The notes under the pieces were generated by a model. That model saw only the letters and a program-made list of their open reading frames with translations, made no database searches and was not told the DNA's origin. From assembly GCF_964199755.1 (NCBI RefSeq), contig NC_133910.1, positions 10,238,711 to 10,302,710 on the forward strand: a stretch of 64,000 nucleotides of DNA, given 5' to 3'. Source of the stretch: Larus michahellis (Eukaryota > Chordata > Aves > Charadriiformes > Laridae). Shown piece after piece: positions 55,051 to 64,000 of the stretch. A program made the translations under genes and the position numbers. The number at the start of each line of letters is the position of its first letter. Positions within the stretch are counted from its first letter, which is position 1.

Positions 55051-58000
55051 GTGAGTGATTCTGTGCGCGGCACCGCACCCCCCACCCCCCTACCCCCGCC
55101 GGCCCTGCCGGTACCCCCCGCCAGCGGAACCGCCTCCCCCGGCCCTCAGAGGCGCCGCCTCCCGCCCGCTACCCCTCGGTACCGCCTCCCCGGTACCCCA
55201 TCAACAAGGCCGTGTTACCCCCCCAGCAGCCGTTCTGGCCTCTCGGTAGCTCATCAACGGGGCCGTGTCACCCTACGCCAGTGGTACGGACCCCCGGTAT
55301 CCTATCAACGGGGCCGTCTTCCCCCCCCCCCCGCCCCCAGCAGCGAACACCCCCGGGCAGTGACATGTCTCCCTGCCTCGGTTCCTGCCCTGTCCCTCCC
55401 CAGCCCGGGCTGCCCCTGAGGGCGCGGCGTTAGGTCCCCACTCTCTGGTCCCCGGTGCTTACCTGGATGTGGGCTGGGTGTCAGTTTGGGGGACCCTTTT
55501 TGGGGGTGCCCCCGTGCCCAGGAGGGCAGCGCAGGCTGGTGTAGCACACCCAGCTCTCGCCTCTGCCCCACAGCAAGGGGTGACAGTCGCCCACTTGAAA
55601 TTTACCAGCTGGTCCCAGCTCCCACCGCACTGCGTGGACAGCTGGGTGTCTGCTCGGTGCTGCTGCCTGGCAGCAAGTGGCCTGAAGTGGGTGTGCGTGG
55701 GGTGTGTGGGTGTGTGTATGTGGGGTGTCTCCAGGGCTGTGCTGGCCCCATGGACCAAGGGGCTCAGAGGCAGCCACTTAACTACGCATGGAGTGATCCT
55801 CTGAGCCACTGCTCGGGCTGGGAGCCCAGGGGTGGGAAACATCTTTGTTTCCTAAACACGTTAGAATTTTAGGTTTGAGACTTTCAGGGTGACCAGGAGC
55901 CTTGTTTTGCTGTTTTCCTGGTGTCAGCAGCGGGATGTGGGTTGAACAGAGGAGGGTTACTCACTGGAGTAACTGCGGGGAAGTGAGGTAGGGTACAGTG
56001 GGGCTGGCTGCTTGTGGTGCATAAATCAAACGTGTGTGTGTATGCATTTCATCTTTTCTCCAGACTGCAGATAATTATCTTCTGCGCAAACATAGTATTT
56101 GGACAGCTAAATTGTCAAGGAAACACGACTTGCTGTTCAATGTTTGGATAGTGTGCCGAGAAATCAGTAGGTTGTATAAAAAAACCCCACACCAAAACAA
56201 CAAAACCCAAAACAATTTGGGGTTTATACACTTCTAAGAAACAAGCATTTTTGATTAACTATTGTATGTGCCTGTCATGGAATACTTTTTCTTCCTGCTT
56301 CTTTTTGTGTGTGTGCAGGTGCTAGGTTTTTATTCTAAATGTGGTTCATCTTAACAGAGCAGTTTTCTAATAGCCTCTAAATGGAATCATTAATGCATTG
56401 TGCTTTTCAGCCATTCAGCTTTGGGTGGTTTCTGCATTAATTACCATTTTTATCCCACAGCTATGTTACTCTGGTTTGTCCACATTCACTGACCACGTAA
56501 AATTAGATATAGGAGTTCTGGAGCATGTTGTTTGCTGGGTCCTTAAAGATTCAGGAAACTGGGTTAGTGTGAGGGGAAGAATAGTGGGTGTTTGTAAATG
56601 CATTAGATCTTTCGCTTCCCAGGGTGATCGTTAGCGGTGTTTTTAAAGACCCTTTCAGTCTAGGTTGTTTTCTGAATCTAGGCCAGTCGAGTGATAGTTT
56701 TATATGGCAAAATTTACCCTTTTCGTAGCTTGGATGAAATGAGTTTTGTGGGTTTCAGTCAGCTGTTTGCATGGGCAGGCTGTTCCTTTTCGAATAACCT
56801 ATTGCAGCTGCATGAGTTCAGCAGTCAGGGCACGGCTGCCCTGGCACCCTCACTGCCGGGGACCGTGTCCAGAGCAGTGTCACAGCTGTGGGCAAGGGGC
56901 GGGAGACCGGTTAGAGGGTTTCGTTCTCCAGCATTATCAAACCTAGAATGCTTCCACGCTACTAAATGTTTAAAAGTTTGCCCAGTGATGAGTGACAGTG
57001 CTTGTTGCTTATCTGACACTTTATAATTCTGTGCCTTGCTTTTGGTTTTACTTCAAAAATGGCTATGCTCTCTGCAAACTATATTGTAATCTTTGTTTCC
57101 TTGTGAATAAAAAAAAGAGGAAGTTCCTTTTAACACGTTGTCAGTGCAGAGAGAGAGTGGAGTTCTGTGTCAGCTCAGTAAGTTTCTTTCATCTTCATCC
57201 TTACTTTCTTGTCCTAAGGGCTTACATCTCTGCTCGTAGTTGCTCATCTGAGTTACCCCTGTTGAGGTTACTAATGACATGACTAAAAACATATATCTGA
57301 AAATTAAATAGCTGTTTCTTCGTTTCCTGCTTTTATCTGATTTTTAAAGGGTTGTTTCTGCCATTTCTATCTAAGATTTGTTTAAGACGAAGTAAAGTTG
57401 ATTGAGTTGTTAGCAGGGTTAATAAGTGGTTGTGACTTTCTCGAGCAGAAATGAGTTCAGAAAGTCTTGAATTAATCCAAGACTTCCATTTAGAGAGCAA
57501 CCTATAGCTGCAATCAAGCACTAGGGAGTTAATAGGTAACACACACATTTGAGCACAAGCTGCAGGAATAGGAATTTATAAATGTAGGGCTGCCCACAAA
57601 TTACAGCCTGCAACTTGATGGCTTATAGGAGGTTATTGCATATACTGAGTAACTGTGACTCAAAGGGGAGTCTCAAAGGATCTCGAACGCTGACATACCC
57701 TACGTACTGCAGTATGGTGGCTCTTCTGGGGGGCATTCCTCCTTATCAGTGATGTTTGCTTGGGTGACTTCTCTTCTTTTATCCAGCATCCTTAAAGGAT
57801 TGTTCTGCCCGTGGAAGAAGATAGTTTTAGGAGTCTGCTGAGTGTGTTCTTAGCAGCTGGAAGGAGGTGAACTGCCACTGTAGGACCTGTTCATGACATA
57901 GGACATCGTCTCCAGGCACTTCTGATGCTGAATTATCCCTGCTGTGGGGCCTGCCACAGCAATGCACAAGGAGGGCAGCAGATGGTTGGTTCAGGGTTTG

Positions 58001-61000
58001 GTATCACTGAGCAAGGAAGCCATGGAGTCCCCTCACCGTCACCGTGAGCATTGCCTGGTGCAGCGTTTTTCCCCCAGCTGCGCAGTGGGGCAGAAGATGT
58101 GCTGTGGCACAACCGTCCGTTCACATCGCCTCTCAGTGCTCCCGTCCTGCGGGGAAAAACCCCATGCTTCAGTTACGTCTTCTGCATGACAAGCAGGGTA
58201 GGACTGCCTCCTCTGCCCATTCCTCTTTGTAAAGCCTTTTGAGACTCTTCAACATTTTGTGTGGCCAAAAATTTAATTTCCAGCTCTATGATTACACATA
58301 CATATTATCTAGTTTCCAGTAGCCTTTGAATGACCATTCATTTTCCACAGTTATGAAATAGTGGGTGTTCAGCTTCCTTGGCTGTTCTGCTGCTTGTCTG
58401 GGATCCCATCTTGATGAGTCTCACCTAGAAAACAATGTGTGCGTACGTTGTTGTTACAGACTCCTGCTGACTCCCAGTGGGGCAAAATTCTTCGCAATAA
58501 TAGGTTTTGCATGTGGCCCGGTACCTTTGCAGTATCCTTGGGACAGCATTGTTCAGAGGAAGCCTTGCCTGTGTTTGAATAGCGCTCGGGGTGCCAGGAG
58601 GAAGAGTGGAGGAAAAGGAAATGGGGGAGCTGCTGGTTTGTCTCGCATTCACATCAGATGACAGGAAGTGGAAATTGAGGTTGGCCGCGGTGATCTGCAC
58701 AGCACGGTGGCCACATCTGTGCGAATCACTTCCAAGCTCTGGATAACCCAAGTCGTTGCCATAGTAAAGCTTTTTACATGTTCTCACTTTTTTTTTTTTT
58801 TTTAAGGCTTGGGGTTTTCCGTGACAGGTCTTCCTTCAGTACTGAAGTCCTCTTGGCTTGGAAAACTACTTGTCAAGTTACTGTTAATGCCCTCACTATA
58901 TTAACAATAACAAATCATAATTACAGCCTGAAACTTTAAGTTATACAAGACTTCAGTTCTGAGTGTTCCATAGAGAGTAGGTGACCTGCGGTTGTAAGAA
59001 TTGCCTCTGTGGTTGGAAAATAGCATTTGCATCATCTACGATGTAAATATTCTAAATAAAATATGTTACACAGGTTGCTTCTAGACTCTTAATAAAATTT
59101 GTTTTAAAGGAACAACTACCACTTTGCTGCTAAGAAAGTATTATTTGAATGCAGAGGTTCTCAGAAAAAAATCCCCGCCACAAAGCATTCCTTTTGCAGG
59201 GCAGCTGCAGGGTTTTGTTGCTGCTGAGCAGAATGCAATGAGAATCACTGTTGCCCTTCCACTGCCTCTGTAATTGCCAAAAGAAGGACAGCATTCTAGT
59301 GGTAAGGACTTTATTTTCATACTGCTGAAATTGCAAGTGCTTTTTGCAGCAATGTGTTTACAGAAACAAACCTGAGGTGCATTTACATGTTTTGGAGGCT
59401 CTCAAAGTTCAACATGTGGGGTTTTATATGCATCATGTGTCTCCAAAATTAGGGTTTTTACTTGTACTCCTGTGAGTGCTTGTTGGTAGCCTGAGATGCG
59501 TTGGTGAAACTTGTTTACTGTGTAACCAGCTCCTTTTTTTCTTTTTTCCCTGCTCTTGCTTTTCTGCCTCCCTTGCTTTCTCAGCAGAGACCGAGGGTTC
59601 GTAGGCCTCTTGGAAGACCACAGTGCTGCTTCTGTATTCCAAAGGATGTAGGAAGCCTTCCATAATCAATAACAATGTGTTTATTCCCCTGGGAGATCGC
59701 TTGGCCCTTCTGCGCTGCTCATCTGAACACTTGCTGCACCTTCACCTCTTTAAAAGTGCACATCCTGAATGTCCACCGTGACCCATCCTGTGAGATGACT
59801 CACATTCCTGGAACTTTCTTGCCTGGCCTCTGAAGCTTAACAAAGGGCTAAAGCCCTTTTCAAACATCCTATCAGGCTTTATTAGGAAAAATGTTGTCTG
59901 CCCTTCCTCTTTGGACTGTCCCTAAAGTTGCCTGGTGCATTTGGCCATCTTGGGCCACTACTGACCATTCATGTCTGACATGCAAGGTTTCATCTGCTGC
60001 CTGGTCCGTGTGCTCGTTGAGTTACCCTCCTAGGCTTTCAGAGCGCTGAGTGTTACTTTGCAAGCTGAAAATTTGGCTTAGACTACACAGCTTGCTAACG
60101 AACGCTGTACAGCTGATCAGGAGAAGATCAGCCCTGACTAAGACACCTTTATTGAACCCTTAGACAATTCTTAAACCCTAGGGATGGGATCGGGCAGTGA
60201 AATAGTACAGGTGTCACTTTCCTTCCTAAAGGCCACACTTTTCCAGCTACTGTTGTTGAACACTTTGATCCAGGGAACCAGAAAAGCTGCAAAGAACTTT
60301 CAGGATTAGATGTGGCCTGTACAACAAATGTGCTCCTAATTTTAAGTTGCTCGGTGCACTAGAGACTAAGCAGACAGATTTACTCTGGCTTTTCCCAGTT
60401 TTATTGAAAACAGCACACTCCCTACTGGATGGTAGGAAGATAATTGGCTAAATAAGTGTCTGACTTTCATGTGCATGTCGCTGCAAAGCCGTCTGAGCCA
60501 GAAGCACTGGCAGATTTGGCCTGGATGATACTGAGGTCTGTCTGGTGCCTTTTTTTGCCTGGTCTGCTGTCAATTCCTGGTTGCAGTTTGTTCTGCTTAT
60601 TCTTCTCTCTTCCCGCTGCCCCAGTCCCACCAGGCAAGTGGGAGATGGCTGCATTTCAGTGTGATCTGGCCATGTCCTTGTCGGTGCACTGATGCTGCTT
60701 GGCACAGGGAAGGGATGGGACTAGCAGTGCTTGTACAGGGAGAGGGAGGGCAGCAAGAATAGCTGGGATTCTGAGGGACACAGGGTGCTGTGAACTAGGG
60801 CTGTTTGTGCAGGGAGAGGAATACGTAGGATGGAGCTTCAGGCGGTCACATCAGGGCTAGGGAGGGGGAGGCATGATGTTTGTGCTTGAAAGTGGGTGCG
60901 ATTTAGAGGGGCAGGAGGCAAAGCCCTCCTTGACTCCTGGCAAACCTTTGCATAATTGTCCAAAAGCCAACTATTAATAGATCTTCTGCACACCCTTCAG

Positions 61001-62716
61001 CTGACACCGCTGGGAGGGAAGCTCTGTGCCTTGGGGTTTTAGAGCAGTCACTGATAATGCAGCTCAGAGCTCAGGGCGCTGAAGGGTTGCTGTACAGGGA
61101 CCCATCTCTGTAGGTATTTGGGAATATATGTGTGACGCAACTGACTGTGATATATATATATGGGGGGGGGGTTCCTCTCTATCTCCTCATTTTGATAGTG
61201 GTAAAAGTTTTCATAAATGTCTTCTTTCCCCTTCAGATACCACCTTCTCAAACTCCTTCAGAAGTTTGGCAAAGTAAAGCAATTTGACTTTCTGTTTCAC
61301 AAGTCTGGTGCTCTGGAGGGGCAGCCGAGGGGCTACTGTTTCGTGAACTTTGAAACCAAACAGGTATGTTGCTATTATCTAAAATTCTGATTTAAATGAC
61401 TGGCTTATTTCCCCATCTTTCTTTTTTTTTTTTTTTAATGTCAATGTAAAGCTAAAACAGGAAGGGATAAGTTAAATACCTCGTCTACACAAACCCACAG
61501 ACTCTTAACAGCCCCACTCTGTGACTGCTCCTGGAAGCAGCAATAGTGATTTCCTTTCTCCTGTGCTGGCTTTTCCTGAATCCTGCTTTCTAATGCTAAT
61601 CGGAAAGGGCTAGTTCTTTGGTCCACTTCTGTAGTGAGCTTGTGGAGTTGTACAGTGGAGGTGCTGCGATCCACGCGGAGCCTTGGGTCAGCCTGCCAGA
61701 CCACCTGAAATCCAGCACTGCTCTGAAGTCCTCCTGGTTTTACTTTGGCCTCGTGAACACACAAACACCAACTTTTTTGATGCTGCCAGATGTACGACAT
61801 GACAAATCTGCAGCATCCTGGAGTGATCTGCCCCTGGCTGTCCATTCGGGGCTTTAGCTCTTGTTAGAAATCAAAATTTCAAGTCATGCTCCCCTGTAAC
61901 ATCAGAGCTGCTGTAATTTTGTCGCAATTCTGCTAGAATTGTTCAAAAGTTGTGAACAGTGTGTTTGGAGATTGCTTGCTGGTTTAAGCGCTCATTGTTT
62001 TGCTGCGCAGTAGCTGGTAAGGATGTTAGAAGAGCCCTGAGACAGTGCGTTAGCTCTAGAAACTGCTGGAATGATTATTCATGGCAAGGTGGAAGAGCAT
62101 TGCAACATAAATTTTCAACTGCTGTGAATCAAGTTTTATAGGAGTGTCCTGAAGCTGAGATTCCAAGTGCCGAGCCTAGATCAGGACCGAGTGGATAATT
62201 CCCCCAGTGCGCATGAGCAGGATGTGGAATAAGCATAGATAGGTGTTAATCAGACACATGTAATCACTGTAATGAAGCACAGTATTTTCCAGAGAAATTC
62301 CTGTAGCATAAAACCTCCCTGAGAATGCTGTTCCAGTGGCTTCTACTTTTGGTATTTTCAAACTCTTGATCTTTTTCCCTATTTCCTCCCCCCAAACAAG
62401 TGAAAGAATCTGCCTTATTGGTTTATAAAAGTCTGGTTACTCAGATGGATGTTGGTGACAGAAAGATATTCCTGGGTTAGGATACAATGGGGTAAACTTT
62501 CTTTGCTGTCAGTTAGCTGTATGTACAGAAGACTGATTTACAAAGAAAAAAAGGCTCTTTACATCTGAGTCGGTTTTGACTAAAGGCTTGGTTTGTTTAT
62601 TGAACTGTCTTCCTGTGCATCCTGTGCAGGAAGCAGAAAAGGCGATCCAGTGTCTCAATGGGAAACTGGCCCTTTCCAAGAAATTGGTGGTGCGGTGGGC
62701 ACATGCGCAAGTCAAG
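54938..62716 (+). CDS. RBM18: RBM18, RNA-binding motif protein 18, N-terminal part (three coding exons; continues past the window)
   Basis: RBM18 is a small single-RRM protein of poorly defined function. Coding exons in the window are 54938-55050, 61237-61363 and 62630-62716, giving residues 1-109 of about 190. The ATG has a full Kozak context (GCCATGG) four bases after acceptor CCCCGCAG. The protein reads [20 protein letters not shown], then [23 protein letters not shown]2 is LWIGNL (27-32) and RNP1 is RGYCFVNF (69-76); the RRM finishes with [19 protein letters not shown]. The remaining C-terminal exons (human KRYDHNKND onward) are not found up to 64000. The N-terminus differs most from human, and the RRM is nearly identical. 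Introns 55051-61236, 61364-62629 and 62717-64000 hold no recognised gene. Confidence 0.96.
55178..55340. repeat. Imperfect tandem repeat at the start of RBM18 intron
   Basis: Three diverged copies, about 50-60 bp apart, of a module built around ATCAACGGGGCCGTSTYMCC, preceded by CGGTACC-like sequence. It ends in a C-run at 55320-55332. Confidence 0.6.
55341..61236 (+). other. RBM18: RBM18 large intron, no gene recognised
   Basis: GC-rich at the start, then AT-rich. Contains a GT-rich stretch (about 55688-55732), a T-run near 58788-58803 and (TA)5 followed by a G-run near 61150-61170. No exon or transposon was recognised. Confidence 0.5.
61237..61363 (+). CDS. RBM18: RBM18 coding exon 2
   Basis: Acceptor TTTCCCCTTCAG, donor GTATGT. 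Encodes [20 protein letters not shown] through [12 protein letters not shown], including RNP1. Confidence 0.97.
62630..62716 (+). CDS. RBM18: RBM18 coding exon 3
   Basis: Acceptor CATCCTGTGCAG, donor GTAAGC; 29 codons. Encodes [20 protein letters not shown] and VRWAHAQVK, the end of the RRM. Confidence 0.97.
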
Positions 62717-64000
62717 GTAAGCTGCTTGCTGTAATTTGCAAAATCCAAAAAATTTAATACTAAGGAACAATTCTTATCAAAGCTGTCTTAGCCTGGCGAG
62801 ATAATTTCAGTCTGTTCTAGGAAATAACTCTCATAAAAATGGTATTAATCTGCTACTTCTCCTGTCTACCTAAACTGTGCTGGATTAGCTGTGAATAGGA
62901 ATAGGCCATTTAACCTGATGTTCTGTGGAAGGGAGTTTCTGATCAGAGCGATATGAACAGATTACTTCTATAAATGTCCACATTTTAACTTTTCCCAAAC
63001 TTAACGAGCAATTGGCTGAAAGTTTGTATACTTGTCTCTGTGGTTTTGCTCTCTTTTTGCGTAGAAGATGCATGGAAATTCTCAATTACTGAGTACTGTG
63101 TTGCTTTGTTCCACTTCTGAAAGCACTTATATGGCAGCAGCTCTAATTACTTCTGACTTTAAAGCAACATATTTAACATCTAAGCTAAATATCCTTTTAT
63201 TGCTTGCTGTGTTACGCAGAACATCAAGTTTTTACTATTAACTTAAGCAGTACCTTCTGGAACATATTATTTTTAAAAAAATATTTTTTTTTTAATTCTT
63301 GTCTTGTTTCTCCTGTAGTTATTTACTATCTGGTATTTGATAAAACAATTTGTTTTCAGTTACTTTCTTTGCAGATAAATGGATTCTTGTTGCTATTTTC
63401 CATTGGGTAGCTTGCTTTTAGCGTGTGTTGATTATCCTACAAGCAGCTTTCTGCTCTTTCTCTTATCAAGTATTCTAGTGCTTTGGATGCTAAAAAGGGG
63501 AAGAAAAAAAAAAACAACCCACAAAAACCCAACAGGTATCTTCATTAGAGGAAACCACGTTGTTTTAATTATTGGCTTCAAGGGCTCCGGGCTTTTGTCA
63601 GCACATCCGAGCTTGTGCAAATGCTATCTCCATTTTCTTTAGCTCTGTAGCTACTTGAGCTCCATGTGCGTCTGGATGCCTGGGGAATGATCGGGCTGCA
63701 GCAGGGGTTTTGGGCAGAGCAGTGAGTGTGTGCTCAGGCGGGAGTTCGTCAGGGCAGCTCGGGGCTTGGCTGGCTGGGCCATGGTGAAGAACAGGCATAA
63801 ATAATCCCTTCAGTTTGCGTGGCATTTTCTAATCTGTGAATAGAAAGATTTAACAACACAAAACTGGCTTATTGTAGCAAGTGTTTATTTTAGACAATAC
63901 CAGCACCATGCTAAGTAGTTCTAAGATGAGCAGCCAAGGCTTACCAGACACTGTCGGTTTGAGCAGCTTTGCTGAAAAACAAGCCTGACTTTGTGCCAAG
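62717..64000 (+). other. RBM18: RBM18 intron to window end, no exon recognised
   Basis: AT-rich. Searched by eye for the next RBM18 exon (KRYDHNKND-like) without success. Confidence 0.55.

Larger units (their letters stand above)
54190..55080. promoter_or_regulatory. Bidirectional CpG-island promoter of MRRF and RBM18
   Basis: Very GC- and CpG-rich DNA between divergent genes. On the minus strand, CACG|GTGAGC (54727/54726) is a good donor for a noncoding first exon of MRRF. On the plus strand, GATG|GTGAGT (54867/54868) is the donor of RBM18 exon 1. The two donors are only 140 bp apart, so both start sites must lie in that gap. It contains a CRE-like GACGTCA (54754-54760) and GTCGTCA (54785-54791). 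Confidence 0.75.

Noticed and set aside
54004-55419. 471-codon plus-strand ORF over the MRRF/RBM18 promoter
   Set aside because: CpG-island shadow in a different frame from RBM18; no domain.
1-64000. CR1 LINEs, LTR elements, tRNAs, CRISPR arrays or bacterial-type operons
   Set aside because: No CR1 3'-end signature, paired LTRs, tRNA cloverleaf or spaced direct repeats were noticed; this is vertebrate nuclear DNA.

Overview
This is vertebrate nuclear DNA, most likely from a bird and probably from a GC-rich microchromosome orthologous to chicken chromosome 17. The evidence is compact split genes with canonical GT-AG introns, CpG-island promoters, few interspersed repeats, and protein-level matches to five neighbours that lie together on human 9q33. 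I assembled all exons by eye from splice sites, reading phase and remembered family sequences. No alignment was run and the species is not established.

Layout: (1) 174-~8.9 kb, + strand: the last six coding exons and a ~4.8 kb 3' UTR of RC3H2 (Roquin-2). (2) 9.2-14.1 kb, + strand: PDCL (phosducin-like, PhLP1), with a CpG-island promoter just behind the RC3H2 poly(A) sites and three coding exons. (3) 14.3-20.3 kb: no recognised gene, but a candidate minus-strand terminal exon (14804-15300) with a strong acceptor and a poly(A) signal. In mammals this interval holds an olfactory-receptor cluster, and none is visible here. (4) 32.0-20.3 kb, - strand: complete PTGS1 (cyclooxygenase-1), ten coding exons, 609 aa. 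(5) 32.2-41.0 kb: a GC-rich intergenic stretch with a 15-bp minisatellite, a 98-bp perfect palindrome and two AT-rich islands that look like conserved developmental enhancers. (6) 54.7-41.0 kb, - strand: complete MRRF (mitochondrial ribosome recycling factor), six coding exons, 259 aa. (7) 54.8-64 kb, + strand: the first three coding exons of RBM18, head-to-head with MRRF across a shared CpG island. Its remaining exons lie beyond the window.

Gene order and relative orientation match human RC3H2-PDCL-(OR cluster)-PTGS1-MRRF-RBM18. The genes are functionally unrelated: mRNA decay, G-protein chaperoning, prostanoid synthesis, mitochondrial translation and RNA binding. The only evident shared regulation is the MRRF/RBM18 bidirectional promoter. 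The 17-41 kb core is markedly GC-rich, so most long ORFs there are composition artefacts.

The most interesting points are: a textbook Roquin-binding constitutive decay element in the 3' UTR of RC3H2 itself (possible autoregulation); COX-2-like or unusual residues lining the PTGS1 side pocket (Val523, Gln513, Gly516); the spacerless 98-bp palindrome next to a minisatellite open in all three forward frames; the unexplained minus-strand exon; and the candidate enhancers between PTGS1 and MRRF.
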